Source: Deltaproteobacteria bacterium
GTDB lineage: Bacteria > Myxococcota > B64-G9
Length of the DNA stretch: 35,384 bases
Direction: 5' to 3'
Assembly (NCBI GenBank): GCA_019314375.1
Contig: JAFCZJ010000037.1
Location: forward strand, 1 to 35,384
A model generated the notes under the pieces. The model was given only the letters and a program-made list of their open reading frames with translations, was not told where the DNA came from and did no database searches. The translations under genes and the position numbers were made by a program. Shown here piece by piece: positions 7,732-18,477 of this stretch (position 1 is its first letter; each line of letters begins with the position of its first letter).

Positions 7732-8271
7732 ATGCGCAAAAGCCTGCTTTTCGTTATTCTCACGGTAACCGGAGTCTTAGTCGCGGGAAACGCCTTGGCT
7801 CAGGAGGCCAAAATCAATCATGGCTTTCTTTTCTTCGCCTCTGAGCATTACACGGTCGATGAAGAGACCTTCAGCATTTACGAAGACGGTCATTTGTATG
7901 AGACCCTGATCAAGGACAATGTGGAGGCGCTGGATGCCTTCCACTCATATGAAACCTGGCATGTCACTAGCATCGTGACGACTGCTTTTTCCTTGGCGGC
8001 GATTGTGGCCGGTGGAATTTTGTACATGCCCGGCGTGGAAAAAGAGGTGCCCACAAACTCCGGTATCTATGGTTTTGCGGCGGGCGGCGGGCTCTTGTTG
8101 GTGAGTGTGGCTTTTGAGCTCATCGCCTGGTCAAGCATCAGCAGTTCGGCAGAGATCTACAACAAAGAATTGATCGATGAGGGCCCGGCCATGAAATTTG
8201 ACGCCATGCCCAGCACCACGCTGGCCTTGAGCGAGGACAGCGCCCATTTCGCCCTGACCTGGAAGTTCTGA
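7732..8271 (+). CDS. Exported small membrane protein of unknown function
   Basis: 179-residue protein with a clear signal peptide (residues 1-23, cleavage after ALA). Two hydrophobic segments follow at about 79-99 and 112-133, and a short polar tail ends the protein. The middle (residues 25-75) is acidic and aromatic. No family is recognised. GGAGG lies 8 bases before the ATG, and the gene follows the CNB protein by 20 bases, so the two are likely one transcript. It could be an inner-membrane or envelope protein whose state the CNB protein senses, but this is only inferred from position. Confidence 0.7.
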   Translation: MRKSLLFVILTVTGVLVAGNALAQEAKINHGFLFFASEHYTVDEETFSIYEDGHLYETLIKDNVEALDAFHSYETWHVTSIVTTAFSLAAIVAGGILYMPGVEKEVPTNSGIYGFAAGGGLLLVSVAFELIAWSSISSSAEIYNKELIDEGPAMKFDAMPSTTLALSEDSAHFALTWKF

Positions 8272-8325
8272 GTTCCAAAGATTCCGGCACCCTTTGCCTG
8301 AGATTTTTGCTTGCGATTAAGGATT

Positions 8326-8345
8326 AAGGGGGGAACCCCCTCCTT
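8326..8345 (+). terminator. Hairpin between convergent genes
   Basis: AAGGGGGG and CCCTCCTT form an 8-bp stem (one G-U) around an AACC loop, about 55 bases past the exported-protein stop. It has no T run, so it is only a possible terminator or stabilising hairpin. The rest of 8272-8509 holds nothing else recognised. Confidence 0.35.
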
Positions 8346-8509
8346 CCGCCGAGCAAGAATACCAGAAGGAGAGGGGGAGGGCCGTGGGTTAGGCTGAAGA
8401 AATGCTCGGGTCAAGATTGAGCCGGGGAAAAAGACTCCCGATGTCCTTAAGATAAGAACGAGGAAGACCCTGTCAAGGGTGATTAGGTGTCTTTAAGGGT
8501 TATGAAAAC

Positions 8510-11266
8510 TTAGATGCAGCCAACCCCTTGTAATGTCAGGGTGTTGTTGGTGTCGTCTCCGCATTCGCTGACCCATCCGCTGCCGTCTCCCTGGTCATCC
8601 ACAACCACGGTCACCGTCACGGTGCTGCCCACCGGAGGGCTTGTCCATTCGAAGCGGACCCTTTCGGCATCGCCCGGCTGAAGGGCTCGGGAGGTGTAGA
8701 CTGTGCCGATGAGTTGGGCGGCGGCGGGATCACCCTCATAGAAGGAAACAGGGATTCCGGCGGAATTGGCGATGGCACCACGATTTTCGACCCAAACCAT
8801 CAGTTGAATGCTTGTGGGGCAAGCCGTTGCACTTGCTTCAGGAGCGTCCGAGACCAGATCGGGTGCGGCAATGGCCGAGCCTTCGCCCGGGGGCAGTTCA
8901 TTGAGTCGATAGGAGTTGGTTTCCAGCCAACTGTGGTCTTCCCACCAGGGCAGGCTTCCGTCTACGTTGATGTTGCTGACGTGGTAGGTGTGCTGATTCC
9001 AGATGGGCCGGGTACGTACCCAGTTATCCTCGTAGTCCGCGAAAACCCGGATGCCCGTGTCGGCCGCCGGCAGGCCTTGGCTGGTCAGATGAAAGTCGTT
9101 GGCGCAGACCACGATTTCTGCGTTTCCGTCGTTGTCCACGTCCACGATGATCGGGTATTCATAGGCCGTGAACGAGGTGTTTTCCTCCTGGAAGAGCACC
9201 GTTCCCGTCGCCCCGTCATAGACTCGTAAGTACTCTTCGTCATTGTAGACCACCTCCACATAGCCATCGTCTTCAAAGTCGAAAACAGAAGAGCCGGTCC
9301 GCGAGGAGGAATGATCTTGCGTGGGGGGAATGCCGTTGATGCCTGTCTGCCACAGAATGTCCCCGTTTGTTTCGTAGGTTACGTAGGTGTCCATGTCGGC
9401 CACGCCGATTTCGGGTTCTCCATCATTGTCGAAGTCACCCACGGTGGGCGGTCCGCCCGAACCCGAGCCGGGCAGGGCCTGCTCCCAGATAAGCGTGCCG
9501 TCGTGCTCCTGCAGTCGAATGTTGCCGCCCGAGACCACGACGATTTCCGGGTAGTCGTCGGCATCGAAGTTGCCGAGGGCCACGAAGCCATCGCTGAGTC
9601 CATTGTCCCAGGCGATCGTGCCGTCGTCGTTGTAGGCGGTCGAACCCGTGACCACCTCCATGTCCCAATCGTCCATGTCCAAATCGGCCACCGCGCTCAG
9701 GGGACCCACCCCGTTGTCGCCTGTGCCGCCGGTGGTCGAATGGTCCCAAAGCAAGACACCGTCGGCGCTGTACGCGGTAGCGCCGATTACGATTTCCGGC
9801 AGGCCCATGTAGTCGATGTCGGCGATGGCCGGGCCGCCCCAGTCGATGCCGTGGGGGTTGTTGAGCGCATAGTTAACGCAATTAAGCTTGTCGGCGTCAT
9901 TGCAGGACCACTTGATTTCGCCGGTGTGCTCAAAGACAATGATGCCGCCCGAGTTCCGGGTGGTCACCAATTCCACGTAACCGTCGCCGTCGATGTCGCC
10001 GGCCGCAACAGAGGCGGTGGCATCCGTCGGGGCGTCGAAGGGGTCGACGGCCCAGATATCGGTCAAGGTATCGCCCGAGATGGCCCTCAGACATCCGCGC
10101 CCGGTATGGATGTTGGGCCAGGTGCCCGAGCCTTCGAAGCTATTAAAGACGATATCAGGCACATCATTTTCGTCGATCTGGCCGTCTCCATTGTCGTCCG
10201 TCAGGTTGACCACGGTCGGCGTGGACATGACTTGCACGAAGGTCGGAAAGAGGGCCGATGAAGACCAACCCGCTTCTTCCATGGGGAAGAACTGAGCGCG
10301 CGGGGGTTGGTAAGAGCAATTCTCATCGCTGGATCCACCGCTGCGGAAGTCGTCGTCGACGGTGTCGCAGGCGTCTCCCGTTCCATCTGAATCCGAGTCC
10401 GCCTGGCCGGGGTTGTAGTCGTTCGGACAATTGTCCACGTCTGCGCAATGAAGGTCGCCGTCCATGTCGTCGTTGGGGTCTGCCGGGCAGACATCGCAGA
10501 GGTCGCCCACGCCGTCTGAATCCGTGTCGTCTTGATTGAAGTTGGCCAGGCCGGGGCAGTTGTCCACGTCTTCGCAAGCGCCGTCTCCATCACCATCATC
10601 GGGATTGGAATTGGGGCAAGGGTCGCAGACATCGCCCGCGCCGTCCGAGTCCGCATCCTTTTGATCGGCGTTGAAAATACCCGGGCAGTTGTCAAGGTCC
10701 GCGCAAAACTCGTCGCCGTCGGCGTCATCTGCCGGGTCCAAGGGGCAAGGGTCGCAGAGGTCACCTGCGCCGTCGCCGTCCACGTCGGCTTGATCGGGGT
10801 TGGCGATCCCGGGACAATTGTCGCCATCGTCGCAAACGCCGTCTTCGTCGGAGTCGTCCTCGGCACCGGTGGGGCAGGGATCGCAGACATCGCCTGCGCC
10901 ATCCCCGTCCGTGTCGGTCTGATCCGGGTTCACGTGGGCCGGGCAATTGTCCACGTCGTTGCAGACTCCGTCCTGGTCCGGGTCGTTCTCGGCGGTGTTG
11001 GGGCAGGGGTCGCAAACGTCCCCCGCACCATCGCCGTCACCGTCAATCTGATCGGGATTATAGATATTGGGGCAATTGTCTTCGGCATCCGGGATGCCGT
11101 CGTTGTCCTGATCATCGATGGCCACACAGTCACCGTTGACGCAACGACCGCTCACGCAATCATCGTCCGTGGTGCATCCCACCGAATCGCTGGAGCAAGC
11201 TTGCAGGCCGAACAAAGTGACCATCATCGCCAGCAGCAACAGGCTCATCTTGCGTGTCGTTTTCAT
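8510..11266 (-). CDS. Large surface lipoprotein: thrombospondin type-3 repeats, FG-GAP repeats, CARDB-like end
   Basis: 918-residue lipoprotein with signal peptide ending LFGLQAC (C24). Residues 63-301 hold five 43-residue thrombospondin type-3 units plus a partial sixth. Each starts DNCP and contains the D-x-D-G-D-G-x-G-D calcium-binding pattern. Residues about 330-770 contain about eight FG-GAP/VCBS-style units (for example GDIDGDGYVELVT, GNFDADDYPEIVV, VDVDNDGNAEIVV), which fold as a beta-propeller and often bind calcium. The last about 110 residues resemble a CARDB/Ig-like domain (LMVWVENRGAIANSAG, then VSFYEGDP). The protein is very acidic and probably needs calcium on the cell surface. 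GGAG lies 8 bases before ATG 11266. It starts 35 bases after the previous minus-strand gene, likely in the pilin operon. Confidence 0.88.
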   Translation of the reverse strand: MKTTRKMSLLLLAMMVTLFGLQACSSDSVGCTTDDDCVSGRCVNGDCVAIDDQDNDGIPDAEDNCPNIYNPDQIDGDGDGAGDVCDPCPNTAENDPDQDGVCNDVDNCPAHVNPDQTDTDGDGAGDVCDPCPTGAEDDSDEDGVCDDGDNCPGIANPDQADVDGDGAGDLCDPCPLDPADDADGDEFCADLDNCPGIFNADQKDADSDGAGDVCDPCPNSNPDDGDGDGACEDVDNCPGLANFNQDDTDSDGVGDLCDVCPADPNDDMDGDLHCADVDNCPNDYNPGQADSDSDGTGDACDTVDDDFRSGGSSDENCSYQPPRAQFFPMEEAGWSSSALFPTFVQVMSTPTVVNLTDDNGDGQIDENDVPDIVFNSFEGSGTWPNIHTGRGCLRAISGDTLTDIWAVDPFDAPTDATASVAAGDIDGDGYVELVTTRNSGGIIVFEHTGEIKWSCNDADKLNCVNYALNNPHGIDWGGPAIADIDYMGLPEIVIGATAYSADGVLLWDHSTTGGTGDNGVGPLSAVADLDMDDWDMEVVTGSTAYNDDGTIAWDNGLSDGFVALGNFDADDYPEIVVVSGGNIRLQEHDGTLIWEQALPGSGSGGPPTVGDFDNDGEPEIGVADMDTYVTYETNGDILWQTGINGIPPTQDHSSSRTGSSVFDFEDDGYVEVVYNDEEYLRVYDGATGTVLFQEENTSFTAYEYPIIVDVDNDGNAEIVVCANDFHLTSQGLPAADTGIRVFADYEDNWVRTRPIWNQHTYHVSNINVDGSLPWWEDHSWLETNSYRLNELPPGEGSAIAAPDLVSDAPEASATACPTSIQLMVWVENRGAIANSAGIPVSFYEGDPAAAQLIGTVYTSRALQPGDAERVRFEWTSPPVGSTVTVTVVVDDQGDGSGWVSECGDDTNNTLTLQGVGCI
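10364..11080 (-). repeat. 129-bp tandem coding repeats (thrombospondin type-3 units)
   Basis: Five full 129-bp units and a partial sixth encode exactly 43 residues each, beginning at DNCP. The unit length is constant although the codons differ, so this is an old coding repeat rather than a recent DNA duplication. Confidence 0.85.
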
Positions 11267-11301
11267 CTCATGATCTCCTGAGGTGGGATTGAGCTTCCAT
11301 A

Positions 11302-11919
11302 CTAGTCATTTGAGGGAATTACCTCAAGGGCTGTTTGGCCAGCCAAGCAAGGCAAGCTCGCCTTCGGCGAGTTCCGAGATCCGACGGCAAGCAGGCTTGG
11401 GGCAGGCTTTGGGTTGATGGCTGTGCAGAGAATAGGCTGGGATTTTTCTGTCCCGCGGGGATGTGGACCCGCCGGCGAGAGCATGGGCGGTCCGCTGCCG
11501 TCCGGCAGGCGCACGCTGGCCAGGATTTCTCCTGCAATTTGTTGAGCCGAGAGATCGACCGGAACCCTCAACCAGAAGGATAGTCGATAGGCTTCGGAGC
11601 GGCTGGCCACAACCTGGCATCGTCCGTCCCGGAGAAATGCAGACCAGATGGGAAGCGCGACCTGACGGTCCAAGTCTTCTGGGAGCTGTCCCTGCATGGC
11701 CATCTCGAGGCACCACAGGCGTTGGCCCGCCAAGGTGCTTTGTTCCACGGCCAAGGCTTGCTTGCCTGTCGGCGAAGCTTCGCTGGAAACTTGTCGATGA
11801 TCACATCCGATCAAAATCCAGAACAGGCTTGTCGCGGAGTAGAGCAAGAACCGTAAAAATAGGATTTTGCGAAATGAGTTAAGAGGGGAAAAGGAAGGTT
11901 GCAGGTCTGAGAAATCCAT
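11302..11919 (-). CDS. Lipoprotein of unknown function in the pilin operon
   Basis: 205-residue protein with a long positively charged N-terminus, a hydrophobic stretch and a lipobox ending LIGC (C39). The remainder has four further cysteines and a Pro-rich end; no domain is recognised. No Shine-Dalgarno is seen before the ATG, and it begins 24 bases after the pilin stop, so translation may depend on ribosomes coming from the pilin gene. It might be an accessory protein of the pilus or of the large downstream lipoprotein. The reading frame is long and unbroken and lies between two convincing genes of the same strand, which supports it being real. Confidence 0.6.
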   Translation of the reverse strand: MDFSDLQPSFSPLNSFRKILFLRFLLYSATSLFWILIGCDHRQVSSEASPTGKQALAVEQSTLAGQRLWCLEMAMQGQLPEDLDRQVALPIWSAFLRDGRCQVVASRSEAYRLSFWLRVPVDLSAQQIAGEILASVRLPDGSGPPMLSPAGPHPRGTEKSQPILCTAINPKPAPSLLAVGSRNSPKASLPCLAGQTALEVIPSND

Positions 11920-11943
11920 CAGAAGAATAGGGTAAGGATGATC

Positions 11944-12213
11944 TTAAATCTTGCCGCCGCCCGCTGGACCGCCCCCTCCGCCGTTGCCAAAGGTTTCCAG
12001 GCTGCGATGGTCGTAGTGAACTCCAGCTGCTCCATGGGTATTTGTGTCGGTGTTTTCGTTGCCGGCCAGGGCATTGTCAGCGGTTGCAAAAAGTGCCCTG
12101 ATGTTGTCACCGAAGAGCGAAATCACGGTAATCGCGGCAATGCCGATGAGCGCCACGATGATGATATACTCGGTCATGCCTTGACCCCGTCTGTTCCTGA
12201 ATCGCATTCGCAT
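11944..12213 (-). CDS. Flp/Tad-type (class IVb) prepilin with glycine-rich tail
   Basis: 89-residue prepilin. A short basic leader (MRMRFRNRRG) is followed by QGMTEY, matching the Flp processing site: Gly at -1, Glu at +5 and Tyr at +6 after cleavage behind G10. Then comes a hydrophobic helix (IIIVALIGIAAITVISLFG). The mature protein would assemble into a thin pilus after cleavage by a TadV-type prepilin peptidase. Unlike most Flp pilins it carries a polar tail of about 45 residues ending in Gly-rich GNGGGGGPAGGG. No Tad secretion genes are in the window. GAGG lies 9 bases before the ATG, and a strong extended -10 promoter is upstream. It leads a likely three-gene operon. Confidence 0.82.
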   Translation of the reverse strand: MRMRFRNRRGQGMTEYIIIVALIGIAAITVISLFGDNIRALFATADNALAGNENTDTNTHGAAGVHYDHRSLETFGNGGGGGPAGGGKI

Positions 12214-12259
12214 GGCCTAACACCTCTTGGTATTTATAGTTTCCTCATTTACTCCTTAT

Positions 12260-12288
12260 TTTATACCACGTCTTGCCTAATTGATCAA
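12260..12288 (-). promoter_or_regulatory. Strong promoter of the pilin operon
   Basis: Minus-strand TTGATC (12283-12288), 17-base spacer and TATAAA (12260-12265), with TG one base before the -10 (extended -10). A perfect 10-bp palindrome ATTGATCAAT (12280-12289) covers the -35 and could be an operator. The leader is about 40 bases. Confidence 0.65.
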
Positions 12289-12349
12289 TCGGTCAACTGG
12301 CGGACTCCAATGATTTCAATAAAGTAGGGTTTTTTGAGGGAGGGGACCC

Positions 12350-12379
12350 TTGATCGTTGAGCTTGCCTAATGCTAGGCT
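12350..12379 (+). promoter_or_regulatory. Candidate promoter for the Cys-rich lipoprotein
   Basis: TTGATC (12350-12355), 18 bases, TG-C-TAGGCT (extended -10 form). The inverted pair GCCTA/TAGGC (12365-12378) overlaps it. The -10 is weak (3/6). Confidence 0.35.
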
Positions 12380-12412
12380 GTGATCGATGACGAAAACACA
12401 AGGAGAGGGTGT

Positions 12413-12763
12413 ATGAAGCTTGCGAGCCTTTTTGTCTGGATTTTGGCCTTGGCTGCTGGGTTTTTCTTCGCATGTTGCGGGGGTGACGACACGGAAGATA
12501 CGGTGGACTGTGGCAATGACACCTTGTGCCAGCAATGTGAAGAGCAGACGACGGATCCTGGTCCGCGCTGCTATCAGGAAGCTTTGCTCGTCGAGGAAGA
12601 CCCCAGCCGTTGTTCCAATATCAGCGACTATTGGGGTGAGAGCGCATTGGGCATGGAAGGAACATGTTTTTACGAAATCATGCGCGTTACGGGAGATTGC
12701 TCACTTTGCGATCAAATCGAGGAACCGCAAGTGAAGTCCATGTGCGATGCTGACTGCGCATAG
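12413..12763 (+). CDS. Small cysteine-rich lipoprotein, unknown function
   Basis: 116-residue predicted lipoprotein. The signal peptide ends GFFFAC (C21 lipidated), followed by C22 and an acidic stretch. About a dozen cysteines are spread through the mature part (for example TLCQQCEEQ, GDCSLCDQIEE and CDADC at the end), which suggests disulfide bonding or metal binding outside the cytoplasm. AAGGAGAGGG lies just upstream of ATG 12413, which fixes the start; the in-frame extension to 12380 has no such site. It stands alone between the divergent pilin operon and guaB. No family is recognised. Confidence 0.72.
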   Translation: MKLASLFVWILALAAGFFFACCGGDDTEDTVDCGNDTLCQQCEEQTTDPGPRCYQEALLVEEDPSRCSNISDYWGESALGMEGTCFYEIMRVTGDCSLCDQIEEPQVKSMCDADCA

Positions 12764-12799
12764 CCTCCCGACCTCCAATAATAAGGCGGACACTTCCGC

Positions 12800-15887
<3,088 letters not shown>

Positions 15888-15939
15888 GGAAAATCGATGG
15901 TATGAATATATTGGCAGGAGCGCGCGTCCCCACTGTTGT

Positions 15940-15961
15940 TTTTGAGCTTGTTTTGAGCTTG
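15940..15961 (+). repeat. Tandem 11-bp repeat upstream of a promoter
   Basis: TTTTGAGCTTG occurs twice head to tail (15940-15950, 15951-15961), followed by a partial third copy (TTTTG). It lies 20 bases before the -35 box at 15982, where an activator or repressor could bind. Confidence 0.6.
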
Positions 15962-15981
15962 TTTTGTGCGCCCCCGGGCGC

Positions 15982-16009
15982 TTGACATATTGATCGATGT
16001 CGTGATAAT
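15982..16009 (+). promoter_or_regulatory. Near-consensus promoter of the LPP20/FlgT/PEGA/FecR operon
   Basis: Perfect TTGACA (15982-15987), 16-base spacer and GATAAT (16004-16009; 5/6). Transcription would begin near 16016 with a leader of about 43 bases that ends in AGGAGGG before the ATG at 16059. Confidence 0.75.
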
Positions 16010-16058
16010 AGACTGAAACTATTTCAAATATTGCTTGGTGAGACAGGAGGGCTTGACG

Positions 16059-16871
16059 ATGAAACGAAGCTGGAGTTGGCTGCTGGTCCTTTGTTTGGTA
16101 GCGCTGCCGGTCTTCGCCTTGGCGCAAAATGCGGCCGAGGTTACGGAAGGCGATCTGAAGGTAGATCATGGGCAGGTCAACTGGACGGAACGAACCATTG
16201 TGGCGACGGGAAGTGGTGCACCGGATCTCAAGGCCGCCAATGTAGCGGTGGCCCGATTGGGTGCCGAACGGGTGGCCAAGCTGGATGCCTTGCGCAACAT
16301 CATGGAGGCATTGAAGGGGGTGCGGGTCAGCTCCGAGGTGACCGTAGAGAATGAAATGGTCACCAATTCCAAGATGCGTACCAAAGTCGAGGGTGTGGCC
16401 CGTCGTTTCAAGGTCTTGCGGACCAAGTACTATTCGGATGGGGGTGTGGATCTGGTGGTGCAGATGTCTTTGGATGGGCCACTGGCTTCCACTTTGCTCA
16501 AGACCGGCGAGGCACCTACGGCTGCCGAAGCACCCAACTCGGGTGTGATCATCGACGCGCGTGGGCTCAAGGCCATGCCGGCTCTGGCGCCCAGGTTGCT
16601 CGATGAGGGTGGAGGGGTGCTTTATAGCTCAGAGGCTCTGAGCAAAGAAGCACTGGAGGCCAACGGCGTGGTTGGCTATTTCAAGGATTTCGATGCCGCA
16701 AAGAAGAATGAACGCGTGGGTGCCAAGCCTTTGACTGTCAAGGCACTGAAGTTGGCGGACGATTCGAAGACCGACGTGGTGCTGTCCAATGTGGACGCCG
16801 AGAAGCTCAAGGCGGCCGGCGGCACACCTAAGTTTTTGACCCAGGGTCACGTAATCATCGTCATCGACTAG
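16059..16871 (+). CDS. LPP20-family exported protein
   Basis: 270-residue protein with signal peptide MKRSWSWLLVLCLVALPVFALAQ (cleavage after ALA, no lipobox cysteine). The first half (about 30-150) has the LPP20/FlgT-N-like pattern VNWTERTIVATGSG...AERVAKLDALRNIMEALKGVRV. The second half starts with GVIIDARGLKAMPALAPRLLDE, as seen in LPP20-type proteins of deltaproteobacteria. The start at 16059 is fixed by AGGAGGG 7 bases upstream. It is first gene of a four-gene set of exported proteins. Function in this family is poorly known; envelope or flagellum-related roles are reported for relatives. A periplasmic location is predicted. Confidence 0.8.
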   Translation: MKRSWSWLLVLCLVALPVFALAQNAAEVTEGDLKVDHGQVNWTERTIVATGSGAPDLKAANVAVARLGAERVAKLDALRNIMEALKGVRVSSEVTVENEMVTNSKMRTKVEGVARRFKVLRTKYYSDGGVDLVVQMSLDGPLASTLLKTGEAPTAAEAPNSGVIIDARGLKAMPALAPRLLDEGGGVLYSSEALSKEALEANGVVGYFKDFDAAKKNERVGAKPLTVKALKLADDSKTDVVLSNVDAEKLKAAGGTPKFLTQGHVIIVID

Positions 16872-16904
16872 CCGGCGGCTTGGACCGCATAAAGGAGTAT
16901 TGCC

Positions 16905-18089
16905 ATGAAACGTCTTATGCCGATCGGCTTGATCTTGATTCTGACTGTGATGGCTTCGGTGGCCATCGCCGCGGAAGTGGAGAAGGTTGAAGCCACGGGG
17001 CAAGCGGCCATCATTGATGGGGACAAAAGCATGGCCCGTGACAAGGCCATCGACGACGCCCTGCGTAAGGCAGTGGAATCCACTGTGGGTATGCTCGTCT
17101 CTTCCGAAACCATCACCGAAAACTACCAGCTCATTTCGGATCGGATTTACTCGAAGGCCAAGGGCTACGTGCAGAAATATCGTATCACCGACGAGCGGGA
17201 AGAAGACGGTGTTATGATCGTGGAAGTTCGGGCCGAAGTCGCTTCCGGAGCGGTGAATGATGATTTGGACGGCCTCAAGACCTTGATGCAGCGCAAGGGG
17301 ATGCCCAAAGCCATCATCATGATCGCTGAACAGAATGTGGGCATGGCCAATCCCGAGTATTGGTGGGGCAAGGGTGGCCCCATGGCGATCAGCATGCGTG
17401 TCGCGGAGACAACCCTGATGGAGGAGATGCAGAAGAAGGGTTTTACCTTTGTCGACCCGGAAGTGTTCTCCGGCAAGGTGAGCATCAAGATGCCCGTAGC
17501 CATGGTCAGCGACAAACAGGCCATGCGTGTCACCAAAACCTCGGATGCTCAGATCATCATCGTGGGCCAGGCCATGGCCCAGGATCAGGGCGACTTGAGT
17601 TCCTTTGGGCAAAAGAATATGCGTTCAGCCAGGGCTGATGTGATCGTGCGCGTCATCAATACCGACAACGGCAAAATCATCGCCACCGTGCAGGCCAATG
17701 CAGCTTGTCCGGAAATGACGGCCCAGGCAGCGGGCAAGGGTGCCTTAAAAAAGGCAGCCAGGAAAGCCGCCAAAGAGCTAATTAAGCGTGTCGCCAAAGT
17801 TTGGTCCGATGAGCTCACCGGCACCAATGCGGTGCGCATGATCGTGACCGGTTTTGCGAACCGTGCCCAGCTGAATGGATTCGTTAAGGTGCTGCGCAAC
17901 CAGGTTCGCTCGGTAAAAAGCGTCAATGAGGACACAATGTCCGCTGGCAAGGCAACTCTGACTGTGCAGTTGGCGGGAGAAACCCGGGCGATGGCCACCG
18001 AACTCGAGGCCAAGGATTTCGGCGGCAAGTTCAAGCTGGAAGTGGTCAAGGTCAGCGCCAATGCGATGACCGTCAAGTTGCTTCCCTAG
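16905..18089 (+). CDS. FlgT-like/LPP20-like exported protein
   Basis: 394-residue protein with a signal peptide (residues 1-22, cleavage near AIA). The N-terminal part (VEATGQAAIIDGDKSMARDKAIDDALRKAVE) is the FlgT-N/LPP20-type domain, so it resembles the preceding gene product in fold. It continues with GMLVSSETITENYQLISDRIYSKAKGYV, typical of flagellar assembly protein T-like proteins, and a long C-terminal part with a second mixed alpha/beta module. FlgT forms an outer ring of some flagella, but no flagellar genes are in this window. A general envelope function is therefore as likely. AAAGGAG lies 10 bases before the ATG. Confidence 0.78.
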   Translation: MKRLMPIGLILILTVMASVAIAAEVEKVEATGQAAIIDGDKSMARDKAIDDALRKAVESTVGMLVSSETITENYQLISDRIYSKAKGYVQKYRITDEREEDGVMIVEVRAEVASGAVNDDLDGLKTLMQRKGMPKAIIMIAEQNVGMANPEYWWGKGGPMAISMRVAETTLMEEMQKKGFTFVDPEVFSGKVSIKMPVAMVSDKQAMRVTKTSDAQIIIVGQAMAQDQGDLSSFGQKNMRSARADVIVRVINTDNGKIIATVQANAACPEMTAQAAGKGALKKAARKAAKELIKRVAKVWSDELTGTNAVRMIVTGFANRAQLNGFVKVLRNQVRSVKSVNEDTMSAGKATLTVQLAGETRAMATELEAKDFGGKFKLEVVKVSANAMTVKLLP

Positions 18090-18115
18090 GGATTTTTTAG
18101 TTGAGGTTTCGTTCT

Positions 18116-18457
18116 GTGAAAGTTGGGGGCTTTGTCGCGGTTTTTGCCTTGAGCTTGACGGTGCTGGCTTGTACCGCAAGCAAACAGAGTCGGGTGATTG
18201 CTATTACCCAGGGACAAATGGCTCTTCGCATCGAATGTGCACCGGACGAAGCCCAGGTCAGGATTGATGGTGTTCCGCAGGGTTCTTGCCGCTGGTTGAG
18301 CAAGCCCCAGAAGGTCGTGTTGCTCAAGGCCGGACCGCATGAATTGGAAGTGCGGGCAGCAGGTTATACGCCTTTCCTGTCGCAATTTTCGGCTGAAGGC
18401 ATGCAACAGAGCCTGACCGTTCATTTGGTGCGTAGCGCTGATGCCAAGGGGCCATAG
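18116..18457 (+). CDS. PEGA-domain lipoprotein
   Basis: 113-residue lipoprotein; signal peptide ends SLTVLAC (C19). The rest is one PEGA-type beta-sandwich (ALRIECAPDEAQVRIDGVPQG, then AGPHELEVRAAGYTPF), a surface module thought to bind cell-envelope or S-layer-like material. The start is taken at GTG 18116 because GAGG lies 9 bases upstream; TTG 18101 would add five residues and has no ribosome site. It sits 26 bases after the FlgT-like gene and 20 before the FecR-domain gene in the same operon. Confidence 0.75.
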   Translation: MKVGGFVAVFALSLTVLACTASKQSRVIAITQGQMALRIECAPDEAQVRIDGVPQGSCRWLSKPQKVVLLKAGPHELEVRAAGYTPFLSQFSAEGMQQSLTVHLVRSADAKGP

Positions 18458-18477
18458 CGGCCCTACAGGAGGTTGAG

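Noticed and set aside
9311..10261. 316-codon plus-strand open frame opposite the large surface lipoprotein
   Set aside because: Gly/Val/Asp-rich antisense of the calcium-binding repeats; not a real protein.
10364..11080. Regular repeats that might be a CRISPR array
   Set aside because: The 129-bp period keeps a reading frame and encodes thrombospondin type-3 units; there are no short identical repeats with unique spacers and no cas genes.
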